Shown: positions 26,884-35,267, numbered from the stretch's first letter. The stretch is 64,000 nucleotides of DNA from Streptomyces sp. NBC_01717 (GCF_036248255.1 NZ_CP109178.1:7941001-8005000); one strand, 5' to 3'. Made by a program: numbers and translations. The notes: generated by a model from the sequence alone, not told the origin.

Positions 26884-27831
26884 TCACTTCCCCTCGTTGC
26901 GGTTGGCCCGCAGGTAGAACACCGCGAAGACGGCGGATATCAGGATCAGGATGTTGCCGACCACGGCACCGGCTCCGAAGTCCAGGGAGACGAAGGAGTT
27001 CTGGTACGTCAGGGTGCCCAGGGTCTGCGTGGAGTCGGCGGGTCCGCCGTCGGTGAGGGCCAGGATCAGGTCGAGGATCTTGACGGTCGACATGAAGCCG
27101 AGCACCAGGACCACGGTGATGACGGGCTTGAGCAGCGGCAGGGTGATCGACCGGAAGGTCCGCCACGCGGAGGCGCCGTCGAGCGCGGCGGCCTCGTACA
27201 GCTCCTTGGGGACCTCTTGGAGCCCGCCGTAGAGGATCACCATGTTGAACGGGATGCCGATCCAGATGTTGACCAGGACGACGGAGACCAGGGCCATGCT
27301 CGTGCTGGTCAGCCACGGGGTGTCACCGAGGCCGAAGATGCCGAGGAAGGAGTTGAGGACACCGGTGTCCTGGTCGAGGATGCGCCGCCAGACGATGCCG
27401 GAGACGACCATCGGGACCAGCCACGGCAGCAGGATCAGCGAGCGCAGCACGCCGTTGAGCGGGAACCGTTTGGTGAAGAACACCGCCAGCGCCAGGCCGA
27501 TGCAGAACTGGCCGATCAGCGAACCGATGGTGAAGAGGATGGTCTGCAGGAGAGCCTTGCCGAACAGGTCGTTCTGGAAGACGTTCTTCCAGTTGTCGAA
27601 CCCGTTGAACGGGGCCTTACCGGTGAAGAAGGTGGACGGCGAGTAGTCCTGGAAGCTCATCACGACGTTGCGGACGAGCGGGTAGCCGAAGAACAGCAGC
27701 ATGAACACGACCGCGGGGGCGAGGAAGCCCCACTGGGCGAGTTTCCTGCGGCGCTTGGCCCTCAGCGGGTCAGGAGTCCTGGTGCTCGTGGCGATCGGCG
27801 CGACGGGCGCGGGAGCAGTGGTGGTCGACAT
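26884..27831 (-). CDS. Carbohydrate ABC transporter permease (MalF type)
   Basis: A 315-aa CUT1 permease. A basic N-terminus (RAKRRRKLAQ) is followed by six membrane segments and the EAA loop EAAALDGASAWRTFRSITLP. It pairs with the next permease to form the channel. It follows the solute-binding lipoprotein gene by 11 bases, so the three transporter genes form one unit with GH1. Confidence 0.9.
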   Translation of the reverse strand: MSTTTAPAPVAPIATSTRTPDPLRAKRRRKLAQWGFLAPAVVFMLLFFGYPLVRNVVMSFQDYSPSTFFTGKAPFNGFDNWKNVFQNDLFGKALLQTILFTIGSLIGQFCIGLALAVFFTKRFPLNGVLRSLILLPWLVPMVVSGIVWRRILDQDTGVLNSFLGIFGLGDTPWLTSTSMALVSVVLVNIWIGIPFNMVILYGGLQEVPKELYEAAALDGASAWRTFRSITLPLLKPVITVVLVLGFMSTVKILDLILALTDGGPADSTQTLGTLTYQNSFVSLDFGAGAVVGNILILISAVFAVFYLRANRNEGK

Positions 27832-27842
27832 GTTCAGTTGCC

Positions 27843-29096
27843 TCAGTTCCCGCTCTCGACACGCTGCTGTGCGTGCTTGAGGACGTTCTCGCTGGACTGG
27901 CCGGTGAGAGCGGCCTGGAAGGCGCTCTGCAGAGCGAGCGACACCGAGGACCAGCCCGCGCCGAGCTTGGCGGTGCGCGACCGGGCGGTGGCCACCTGAT
28001 CGGCCAGCGAGCTCAGCTCGGGAACCTTCTTGCGCCAGGTGTCGGCGGCCTTCTGGTTGGCCGGGATCATCCAGCTGTTCAGCGCGTAGGTGATCTCTTC
28101 CTGCTCGCTGGTCATGCAGTTGATGATGCGGGCGGAGGTCTTCTCCCGGGCGGTGTCACCGATGTCGGGGATGGTCAGCATGCCGCCGCCCAGCGGACCG
28201 ACCGAGTCGTCGCCGGCCTCGGGGACGGGGATCTGCGCGATGCCCCAGTTGAGCCCCTTCTTGGTGTTGAGGGTCTCGACCTGCCAGGGACCGTTGATCA
28301 TCATGGCGGCGTTGCCGGCCATGAACTGGTCGTTGACGTCCGCCTGGGTCCAGTTGACCGTGGACTTGGACAGCGAGCCGTCCTTGAGCAGCGCCTTCCA
28401 GTAGTCCAGCGCCTCGACGACCTGCTTGCTGCCGAGATCGGTCTCGCTTCCGCCGTTGGACCACATGAACGGCGTGAACTGGTAGACGCCGTCCTCCGCG
28501 CCGCCCGCGCTGAGAGCGATGCCGTACCGGCTGCCCTGGGTGAGCTTCTTGGCGCTCTCCTGCATCTCGGCCCAGGTGGTGGGCACTTCCAGGCCGGCCT
28601 TGTTCAGGATGTCCTTGTTGTAGAACAGCGCGAGAGTGTTCACCGTGCGCGCCGCGCCGTAGTAGGTGCCCTTGTACGAGCCGTAGTCGAAGATGCCCCG
28701 GGGTATGTCGTCGGTGGAGACGCCCAGCTTCTTGAGGTCCTTCAGTCCGCCGGTCTCGGCGAACGTCGGCATCTCGGAGCCGTCGAACTGGATGATGTCC
28801 GGGAGCGACTTGGAGGAGGCCATGCGCAGCGACTTCGTCATGACCTGAGCGGCCGGAACGCTCTGCTGCTCGATGGTGATGCCGAGCGCCTTGCTGCACC
28901 GCGACAGGGTGGCGGCATCCCAGCTGTGGTACGAGTCGTCGGTCGAGGAGTTCAGGACGGTGTACACATTGTCGTCCCGCTGCTGGCCACAACCCGAGAG
29001 AGCCGTGCCGGCGACGATCGCGGAGACGACGGTGAGCGGGACGATGACCCGCCTGTTGCGACGACGGCGCAGGCCGTCCGGTGAAGATGCTGTCAC
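27843..29096 (-). CDS. Sugar ABC transporter substrate-binding lipoprotein
   Basis: A 417-aa extracellular binding protein of the MalE/CUT1 class. A basic N-terminus (RRRRNRR) leads to a hydrophobic stretch and the lipobox LSGC, so it is lipid-anchored. It is the first gene of the transport/GH1 operon. The start is GTG at 29096 with AAGGG 7 bases upstream; the open frame runs further but has no better start. The substrate is inferred to be a xylose- or glucose-containing oligosaccharide, from neighbouring GH1, GH31 and xylA/xylB relics. Confidence 0.9.
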   Translation of the reverse strand: MTASSPDGLRRRRNRRVIVPLTVVSAIVAGTALSGCGQQRDDNVYTVLNSSTDDSYHSWDAATLSRCSKALGITIEQQSVPAAQVMTKSLRMASSKSLPDIIQFDGSEMPTFAETGGLKDLKKLGVSTDDIPRGIFDYGSYKGTYYGAARTVNTLALFYNKDILNKAGLEVPTTWAEMQESAKKLTQGSRYGIALSAGGAEDGVYQFTPFMWSNGGSETDLGSKQVVEALDYWKALLKDGSLSKSTVNWTQADVNDQFMAGNAAMMINGPWQVETLNTKKGLNWGIAQIPVPEAGDDSVGPLGGGMLTIPDIGDTAREKTSARIINCMTSEQEEITYALNSWMIPANQKAADTWRKKVPELSSLADQVATARSRTAKLGAGWSSVSLALQSAFQAALTGQSSENVLKHAQQRVESGN

Positions 29097-29245
29097 GTGC
29101 GTGCCCTTGCATGAGAGGGGTGCCGGCCCGGCGGGACCTCGCTGTCCCGGCCAGGAGATGCATGCGCCTCGGTACGGGTCGGCAGGTCCGTAGCGGGCGG
29201 GACGGGGTGTCCGGCGGCAGTACGTCGCCGCACACCCCTGCGGGC

Positions 29246-29404
29246 TCAGCGGACGACGAGCAGGTGTTCCCTGGAGAGCTGGTCGGCAGTGGGCTGCGCG
29301 AGCTCGTCGAGGCGGGAGGCGGCCAGTGCCACCTGGACGGCCGGGTCGGCGCGGAAGGCCAAGGTGAACTTGTCCGCGTAGGTGGGAGTGAAGCGCTTCG
29401 ACAT
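29246..29404 (-). pseudogene. xylA: Internally deleted xylose isomerase remnant, still an open 52-codon frame
   Basis: A 52-codon frame whose first residues (FTPTYADKFT) resemble the N-terminus of Streptomyces xylose isomerase and whose remainder (AFRADPAVQ, SRLDELAQPTA, REHLL) resembles its C-terminal region. The roughly 330 residues between, including all metal and substrate ligands, are missing. It keeps an ATG with AAGAGG upstream and an in-frame TGA. It cannot be an isomerase. It may be translated as a leader-like peptide upstream of the binding-protein gene. The family match rests on my memory of XylA sequences and needs an alignment. Confidence 0.65.
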
Positions 29405-29510
29405 CTTCTGCCTCTTGTCGACAAGGGCTCGGACGGCTGCGCCGCCGTCCGATCGATTTGTTGGCTGGCAGTACTAATACGGCATCTTGACGTCTGTTTC
29501 TAGAGCATCC

Positions 29511-29530
29511 ATGTGACACACACGTCACAT
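29511..29530. promoter_or_regulatory. 20-bp inverted repeat, possible regulator site
   Basis: ATGTGACacacacGTCACAT has perfect 7-bp arms and a 6-bp spacer. It lies between the xylA and xylB relics, about 107 bp upstream of the xylA-relic ATG. It resembles a CRP/FNR-type site in its TGTGA/TCACA halves, but the spacing is 2 bp longer than the classical one. Confidence 0.45.
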
Positions 29531-29601
29531 ACAGACAACCTGACCGCCCTCCATGAGGAGTCTGTGCTGGATCGGGGCGGGTTCGGAGGGTGTCTGCGGG
29601 C

Positions 29602-29641
29602 TGTCGAAGCGCTTCGACAAAATTTTTGTTTTGTGTACGAT
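29602..29641 (+). promoter_or_regulatory. Promoter with overlapping 18-bp LacI-type operator
   Basis: TGTCGAAGCGCTTCGACA (29602-29619) is a perfect palindrome with central GC. It overlaps a -35 box TTCGAC (29613-29618), which is followed after exactly 17 bases by a -10 box TACGAT (29636-29641). A repressor bound here would block the promoter for the xylB relic and the GH31 gene. A near copy, GTGAAGCGCTTCGACA (29388-29403), overlaps the start of the xylA relic. CGAA/TTCG inverted repeats are known operators of Streptomyces sugar repressors such as BxlR; the repressor here is unknown. Confidence 0.7.
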
Positions 29642-29673
29642 CAAAATCGGGCTTCATAGGAACGAGGTACGTC

Positions 29674-29859
29674 ATGCCGCCGCGACCAGCCACGAAAGCG
29701 GCCACCGCACCGGTATCGGCCGCCCTCGGAGTGGACAGCTCCGCCCAGTCCACGAAGGCCGCGATCGTCGACGTCCCTGGCCGCTACGGCGCCCGCGAGA
29801 GCTCCCGTGACCCGGTTGCCCGCGCCACCACCCCGTCACTTCTGAACACGCACTCCTGA
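29674..29859 (+). pseudogene. xylB: Xylulokinase N-terminal remnant, open 61-codon frame
   Basis: A 61-codon frame with GAGG 7 bases before its ATG. It contains ALGVDSSAQSTKAAIVD, which matches the phosphate-binding N-terminal block of xylulokinases (FGGY family); the rest is not recognisable. No catalytic or sugar-binding part remains. It is divergent from the xylA relic, as in the divergent xylA-xylB pair known from Streptomyces. It ends 18 bases before the GH31 start and shares its promoter, so it now acts as a leader reading frame. Confidence 0.6.
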
Positions 29860-29877
29860 CCGGCTAAGGAAGACCCC

Positions 29878-32133
29878 ATGAAGTTCACCGACGGCTTCTG
29901 GCAGATGCGAGACGGTGTGCACGCCTCGTACGCCACCGAAATCCGCGCCCTCCAGCTCGGCGCCGACCGCCTCACCGCCTACGCTGCCGTCAAGCGCGTC
30001 GAACGGCGGGGTGACACCCTCAACGCGCCCCTGATCACGGTGGAGGCGTACGCGGCCGCCGAAGGCGTCATCGGGGTGCGCGTCACCCACCTCGCGGGCA
30101 AGCGGCACCCCGGGCCCGACTTCGCCCTGCCGGGCGCGACCGAGACGGCTGCCGCCACCACCCGTACCGTGGGCCGGGCCGCCGAACTGACCAGCGGCCC
30201 CCTCACCCTGCGGCTGCCCACGGAGGGCGCCTTCGGCCTGGAGTTCCTGGATGCGGACGGCCACCTGCTGACCTCCGCCGGACACAAGGGCACCGCCTTC
30301 GCCACCGTCCAGGACGGCGGCCACCACATGTTCGCCCAGCTCGCCCTCGGAGTCGGCGAAACGATCCACGGCCTGGGCGAGCGCTTCACCCCGTACGTCA
30401 AGAACGGCCAGGTCGTCGACATGTGGCAGGCGGACGGAGGGACCAGCAGCGAGCAGGCGTACAAGAACATTCCGTTCTATCTCTCCTCGCGCGGCTACGG
30501 CGTCTTCGTCAACCACCCCGGCAAGGTCTCCTTCGAGGTCGGCTCCGAGGCCGTCGGCCAGGTGCAGTTCAGCGTCGAGGACCAGACGCTGGAGTACTTC
30601 GTCGTCGCAGGTCCCAGCCCCAAGGAGGTCCTCACCCGCTACACCGCACTCACCGGACGTCCGGCCCTGCCCCCGGCCTGGTCGTTCGGCCTCTGGCTGA
30701 CCACCTCGTTCACCACCTCCTACGACGAGGCGACCGTCACCTCCTTCGTGGACGGCATGGCCGAGCGCGGCATCCCGCTGTCGGTGTTCCACTTCGACTG
30801 CTTCTGGATGCGCGAGTACCAGTGGTGCGACTTCGAATGGGACCCGAAGACCTTCCCCGACCCGGTCGGCATGCTCGCCCGGCTCAAGGAGAAGGGCCTG
30901 AAGATCTGCGTGTGGATCAACCCCTACATCGCGCAGAAGAGCCCCCTGTACGCGGAGGGCGCAGCGAAGGGCTACTTCGTGCACACGCCCGGGGGCGACA
31001 TCTGGCAGTGGGACCGCTGGCAGGCCGGCATGGCGCTGGTGGACTTCACCAACCCCGAGGCGACCGCCTGGTTCCAGAACAAGCTGAAGGTCCTCCTCGA
31101 TCAGGGTGTCGACGGGTTCAAGACCGACTTCGGCGAGCGCATCCCGACCGACGTCGTCTGGCACGACAACGCCGACCCGGAGCGGATGCACAACTACTAC
31201 ACGCACCTCTACAACAAGGCCGTCTTCGAACTCCTGGAGAAGGAACGCGGCCAGGGTGACGCGGTCCTCTTCGCCCGCTCGGCCACCGCCGGCGGCCAGC
31301 AGTTCCCCGTCCACTGGGGCGGCGACTGCTGGTCCTCCTTCGGCGCGATGGCCGAGTCCCTGCGCGGCGGACTGTCACTTTCCCTGTCCGGCTTCGGCTT
31401 CTGGAGCCACGACATCGGCGGCTTCGAAGGCACCCCCGACCCGGCCGTCTTCAAGCGCTGGCTCGCCTTCGGCCTGCTCTCCTCGCACAGCCGACTGCAC
31501 GGATCCTCGTCCTACCGGGTGCCGTGGGAGTTCGGCGACGAGGCGGTCGACGTAGCCAAGCAGTTCACCGAACTGAAGCACCGCCTCATGCCGTACCTGT
31601 ACGGGGCAGCCGTCGAGGCCCATCGCACCGGTGTTCCGACGATGCGCCCCATGCTCCTGGAATTCCCCGACGACCCGGCCACCCGTACCGTGGACCGCCA
31701 GTATCTGCTGGGCCCGGACCTCCTGGTGGCCCCGGTCTTCAGCGAGGGCGGCCAGGTCGACTACTACGTCCCGGAAGGCACCTGGACCCACCTGTTCTCC
31801 GGTGAGACGGTCACCGGCCCGGCCTGGCGCCACGAGGTCCACGGCTTCGACAGCCTCCCGCTGCTGGTCCGCCCGGGCGCGGTCCTGGCCCTGGGCGCGG
31901 ACACCTCCCGGCCCGACGGCGACTGGCCGGACAACCTGGAGTTGCGGGTCCACGCCCCCGAGGGGATCGGCGACTTCACCCGCACGGTGACGGTCCCCGA
32001 CCTCACGGGCGCGCCTGCCGCGACGTACGAGGTGGTCCGCGAGGGCAACACGGTCCGTGTCACGGCGGACACGGACCGGCCCTACAAGGTGACGGTCGTG
32101 GGTGAGAGCGGCCTGAACGTCGTGAAGGCCTGA
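29878..32133 (+). CDS. GH31 alpha-xylosidase (YicI type)
   Basis: A 751-aa cytoplasmic GH31 enzyme, predicted to release alpha-linked xylose from xyloglucan-type oligosaccharides such as isoprimeverose. The nucleophile is in KTDFGE (Asp417) and the acid in HWGGDC (Asp483), with the same spacing as Escherichia coli YicI. The lid sequence GFGFWSHDIGGFEG is intact, and the N-terminal beta domain begins with KFTDGFWQMRDG, as in YicI. AAGGAAG precedes the ATG. Transcription probably starts at the operator-controlled promoter around 29613-29641. With GH1 and the ABC genes it forms a plausible xyloglucan-oligosaccharide pathway, although the downstream xylose genes here are only relics. Confidence 0.93.
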   Translation: MKFTDGFWQMRDGVHASYATEIRALQLGADRLTAYAAVKRVERRGDTLNAPLITVEAYAAAEGVIGVRVTHLAGKRHPGPDFALPGATETAAATTRTVGRAAELTSGPLTLRLPTEGAFGLEFLDADGHLLTSAGHKGTAFATVQDGGHHMFAQLALGVGETIHGLGERFTPYVKNGQVVDMWQADGGTSSEQAYKNIPFYLSSRGYGVFVNHPGKVSFEVGSEAVGQVQFSVEDQTLEYFVVAGPSPKEVLTRYTALTGRPALPPAWSFGLWLTTSFTTSYDEATVTSFVDGMAERGIPLSVFHFDCFWMREYQWCDFEWDPKTFPDPVGMLARLKEKGLKICVWINPYIAQKSPLYAEGAAKGYFVHTPGGDIWQWDRWQAGMALVDFTNPEATAWFQNKLKVLLDQGVDGFKTDFGERIPTDVVWHDNADPERMHNYYTHLYNKAVFELLEKERGQGDAVLFARSATAGGQQFPVHWGGDCWSSFGAMAESLRGGLSLSLSGFGFWSHDIGGFEGTPDPAVFKRWLAFGLLSSHSRLHGSSSYRVPWEFGDEAVDVAKQFTELKHRLMPYLYGAAVEAHRTGVPTMRPMLLEFPDDPATRTVDRQYLLGPDLLVAPVFSEGGQVDYYVPEGTWTHLFSGETVTGPAWRHEVHGFDSLPLLVRPGAVLALGADTSRPDGDWPDNLELRVHAPEGIGDFTRTVTVPDLTGAPAATYEVVREGNTVRVTADTDRPYKVTVVGESGLNVVKA

Positions 32134-32247
32134 CGCCGCCGACCGACGTGCCGGTCCGGCCCTCAACCGTGCGTAAAGCCGGATCGACCCCGGCGCACGT
32201 GGCGAGGGCCGGGGCCGGGTGCGCCCGCTCGAGGAGCATGCGAGCCG

Positions 32248-33039
32248 TCATCTCGCCCGCCTCCACCACCTTCTGGGGGCAGTTGCCGGAGTGCCGGATG
32301 CCGTGGACGACGACGGGTCGGGCAACTCCCTCACGGCGGAGCGGATCCCGTCGAATGTCGCGAGCGGATGCCGTGAGCCGACCGCGGGCAGGACGACACC
32401 GAGGCAGACCAGCTTGAACCGCTGCTCGCCGAGCGGAACCCCGACGAAGGCAGGCGCCCCGACGCACCCCACGGGAACCGTGTCGTTCCACCACAGCCGC
32501 CCGTCGTCCGCGCCCCGCACGACGTTCCCGACGACGACGGCCTGCGGCCGGTCCGTCCGGTCCGGCCCGACGTCGTGCCCCAGGACATACGCGGGCACCG
32601 GCTCCGCCCCGACGGCGGCGACGTCCTCCGCCCTCGCCGCCAGCCCGTCGGTGATCTCGTCGGTCGCCCACTCCCACCGCTTGCGGCGGGCGAGCGCGTG
32701 CAGCCCGCCGGTGGGCATCACCGCGACACCGGAGTCACCGAGAGGCGTCCACTCCTGATCGAACTTGATCATCGCGATGGCGTTGGCGCTCATGGCCGAC
32801 TCGGACAGCTCGGGTCGCAGCCGCACCTCGGCGATGTCGTACTGCGTCATCGCCCCGGCGGTCACCAGGTACTGCCGGACCGTCTGTGTGTCGCCCTGCT
32901 TGTCGACGAGATCGTTGAACCAGAACGCCGTACCGAAGTCTTCCCCACGATGGGCCTGTTGGTACGGGAGCGTGGAGCGGCGTGAGTTGCCGAGTATGGA
33001 CTCGATGATCGCGTCGTGAAAGACGGGGGCTTCGGACAT
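32248..33039 (-). CDS. Conserved hypothetical protein, possibly trypsin-like fold
   Basis: A 263-aa protein of no known function. The middle part (SAMSANAIAMIKFDQEW, GDSGVAVMPTGG) and the segment VGAPAFVGVPLGEQRFKL followed by ATFDGIRSAVREL faintly resemble trypsin-like proteases, but no Ser/His/Asp triad is evident. AGGG precedes the ATG. The last 30 residues become Pro/Ser/Trp/Arg-rich, while the next frame reads well (PVVVHGIRHSGNCPQ), suggesting a frameshift near 32330-32350 that replaced the natural C-terminus. Confidence 0.6.
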   Translation of the reverse strand: MSEAPVFHDAIIESILGNSRRSTLPYQQAHRGEDFGTAFWFNDLVDKQGDTQTVRQYLVTAGAMTQYDIAEVRLRPELSESAMSANAIAMIKFDQEWTPLGDSGVAVMPTGGLHALARRKRWEWATDEITDGLAARAEDVAAVGAEPVPAYVLGHDVGPDRTDRPQAVVVGNVVRGADDGRLWWNDTVPVGCVGAPAFVGVPLGEQRFKLVCLGVVLPAVGSRHPLATFDGIRSAVRELPDPSSSTASGTPATAPRRWWRRAR

Positions 33040-33274
33040 GAGGCCGGACCCTAGCCGAACGCCCTGGTCCGGTCACCTCATATCCGGAGCCTCGGTGGGC
33101 GTAGCGCGCAGGGGCGCCTCACCGATATGCCGACGGGTACGGGGGACCGGCGGTGAAGCGGCACGCGGCGGTGCCCGTCGATTTCACGTCGGAGGACATC
33201 AGCGTGCCGATGCCCGCCTCCGTACCATCGACACCCGGGCCGACGTCGCCCGACACCACCTGAAGGCAGAGAAG

Positions 33275-33712
33275 ATGACCACACGGACAGACTGCGTCGA
33301 CCACGAACTGATCCGGGCTGCGGCTCACGTCGCCGGCACACGCTGCCGCGGCGACAACCACACGATGGCGGCTGCGGCCCGCGCCGGAGACGGCCGGATC
33401 GTCACCGCAGTGAACGCCTACCACTTCACCGGAGGCCCGTGCGCGGAGCTGGTCCTCATCGGCACGGCTGCCACCCAGGGCGTCTACGACCTGGACACCA
33501 TCGTCGCCGTGGGCGACCGCGACCGAGGCGTCGTGCCCCCGTGCGGCCGCTGCCGCCAGGTCCTTGTCGACTACTTCCCCGCCCTCAAGGTCATCGTCGG
33601 CACAAGCACCAGCCTCAGAACCATCTCCATCACCGACCTGCTTCCCGAAAGCTACATCTGGGCGGACCACCAGCTCGACACCGAGGAAGGCGCATCCCTC
33701 GGCACGAGCTGA
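33275..33712 (+). CDS. Blasticidin-S-deaminase-like cytidine deaminase
   Basis: A 145-aa zinc deaminase of the cytidine deaminase superfamily. The zinc ligands and shuttle are Cys56 and Glu58 (PCAE) and Cys90/Cys93 (PCGRCRQ). The stretches NAYHFTGGPCAELVLIGTA and VPPCGRCRQVLVDYFP, and the tail LLPESYIW, are much closer to fungal blasticidin S deaminase than to housekeeping cytidine deaminases. It would deaminate the cytosine of blasticidin S or a related nucleoside. GAAGG lies shortly before the ATG. The MazG-like gene follows 52 bases downstream, so a joint role in clearing abnormal nucleosides/nucleotides is plausible. Confidence 0.85.
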   Translation: MTTRTDCVDHELIRAAAHVAGTRCRGDNHTMAAAARAGDGRIVTAVNAYHFTGGPCAELVLIGTAATQGVYDLDTIVAVGDRDRGVVPPCGRCRQVLVDYFPALKVIVGTSTSLRTISITDLLPESYIWADHQLDTEEGASLGTS

Positions 33713-33764
33713 CACCCCAGACGGTTGCAGGGTGAACATGTACGGACGATCCGAGGGGAACCCG

Positions 33765-34112
33765 ATGCAGGACGAAGCATGGAATCGCGTGGAGCGGCTG
33801 CGGACCTGGCTGGACGAGAACGCCGTTCAGGTGTCGGACAGCGATGTGCGGCTGCTGCGCGTACTCAAGATCGGCGAGGAGTTCGGTGAGGTCGCCGAGG
33901 CGTTGCACGGCGTGATGGGCGCCAACCCTCGCAAGGGGGCGTCCCATACGTGGGACGACGTCAACAAGGAGCTGTGCGATGTCATCGTGACAGGCATGGT
34001 CGCGCTCGCGTCGTGCACGCCTGACGCGCGCAAGCTCCTGGACGAGCGGCTGCGACACCTGGTGGATCGTGTGCTGCCTCCGAGTGGTGGAACTGGATCC
34101 GACGTGGCGTGA
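33765..34112 (+). CDS. MazG-like nucleotide pyrophosphohydrolase
   Basis: A 115-aa all-alpha NTP pyrophosphatase of the MazG-like group. The metal-binding motifs are EEFGEVAEA (EExxE) and ELCDVIVTG (ExxD), separated by about 25 residues. These enzymes hydrolyse (d)NTPs to monophosphates, often non-canonical ones. The ATG at 33765 is chosen for its GAGGGG; one at 33738 is possible. It probably shares a transcript with the deaminase upstream. Confidence 0.8.
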   Translation: MQDEAWNRVERLRTWLDENAVQVSDSDVRLLRVLKIGEEFGEVAEALHGVMGANPRKGASHTWDDVNKELCDVIVTGMVALASCTPDARKLLDERLRHLVDRVLPPSGGTGSDVA

Positions 34113-34238
34113 GAGGACATGCGTGACCCAGGCCGACTGATCACCGGATCCGTATCCGGAGCATCGACCGGTCGGTGACGTACAGGTAGATGAGGGCCCG
34201 GCTCTTTTCCGAGCCCTCTTCACGCACATCTGCCGACG

Positions 34239-35207
34239 TCAGGCGGCGACGCTCGTGCGCAGGGCGTCGATGGCGAGGTGGCGCGCGACGTTGGTGGCGT
34301 TGCAGTCGCGGAGGCTGTCGAGCATGAGGAAGTCGTGCAGCATGCCCTCGACGCGCACTGCGGTGACGTCCACGCCGGCTTCTCGCAGCTTCGAGGCATA
34401 GGCCTCACCCTCATCGCGCAAGGGGTCCGCCTCATCGGTGATGACCAGGGTGGGCGGCAGGCCCTTCAACTGATCCAGGCTTGCCCGCAGGGGTGCGGCA
34501 TAGGGCTCCTTTCGCTGGCTGGGGTCCGCGTACTGGTCCCAGAACCACATCATGCCGTCGCGCGTGAGGTAGAAGCCGTCGGCGAACTGCAGATAGGAAG
34601 CCGTGTTGAAGTCGGCGTCCGTGACGGGGTACAGAAGCACCTGGCCCTTGACGTCGATCTCTCCGCGGTCCTTGGCCATCAGGGCGAACACGGCAGCCAT
34701 GTCTCCGCCGACCGAGTCGCCGCTGACCGTCAGCCGCGAGGCGTCCAGGCCGTGCTCGGCGCCGTGCTGGACGATCCAGGAGCCGACCGCGTAGTTCTGC
34801 TCGATCTGGGTCGGATACTTCGCTTCCGGTGCCCGGTCGTAGACCGGGAACACGCAGGCCATATCCGCGCCTGTCGCCAACTCACGGACCAAGCGGTCGT
34901 GCGTGTTCTCGTCTCCGAGCACCCAGCCTGCGCCGTGGATGTACAGCATGACAGGCAGAGGTTCGGTCGCCCCGGTCGGCTTGATGATGCGCGTACGCAC
35001 CTGCCCGTACCGGCCGGCGTCGATGGTCACCCACTCTTCGTCGATGTCGGGCTTCTCGACGCCTTCTCCGGTCTGCAGGCCGGCAAGGATGTCACGTCCC
35101 TGCTCGGGCGGGACCTCGTAGATGCGCGGGTGGGGGCTGGTCGCGTCGGCCAGTTCCTGGGCAGCCGACTCGAGACGGGGAGGGGGAGGATCAGGCAGGT
35201 CAACCAT
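34239..35207 (-). CDS. Alpha/beta hydrolase, HSL-type carboxylesterase
   Basis: A 322-aa esterase of the hormone-sensitive lipase family. The oxyanion hole motif is HGAGW (canonical HGGGW), the nucleophile elbow GDSVGGDMA, and the catalytic Asp and His lie in DEADPLRDEG and MLHDFLM. It is expected to hydrolyse short-chain esters. It starts with ATG after GGAGG. It stands alone, with a long inverted repeat about 60 bases upstream. Confidence 0.9.
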   Translation of the reverse strand: MVDLPDPPPPRLESAAQELADATSPHPRIYEVPPEQGRDILAGLQTGEGVEKPDIDEEWVTIDAGRYGQVRTRIIKPTGATEPLPVMLYIHGAGWVLGDENTHDRLVRELATGADMACVFPVYDRAPEAKYPTQIEQNYAVGSWIVQHGAEHGLDASRLTVSGDSVGGDMAAVFALMAKDRGEIDVKGQVLLYPVTDADFNTASYLQFADGFYLTRDGMMWFWDQYADPSQRKEPYAAPLRASLDQLKGLPPTLVITDEADPLRDEGEAYASKLREAGVDVTAVRVEGMLHDFLMLDSLRDCNATNVARHLAIDALRTSVAA

Positions 35208-35267
35208 GGAAGTGCCTCCAGGTCGGACTCGCCGGAGCGAATCCATTCGCTCGTTGCCTACTCATCC

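Noticed and set aside
29511..29530. A classical CRP site
   Set aside because: The half-sites TGTGA/TCACA are present but separated by 8 rather than 6 bases, so I list it only as an inverted repeat of unknown use.
34200..34215. Terminator between the MazG-like and esterase genes
   Set aside because: The stem is only 5 bp (GGCTC/GAGCC); too weak to annotate, although the convergent position is suggestive.
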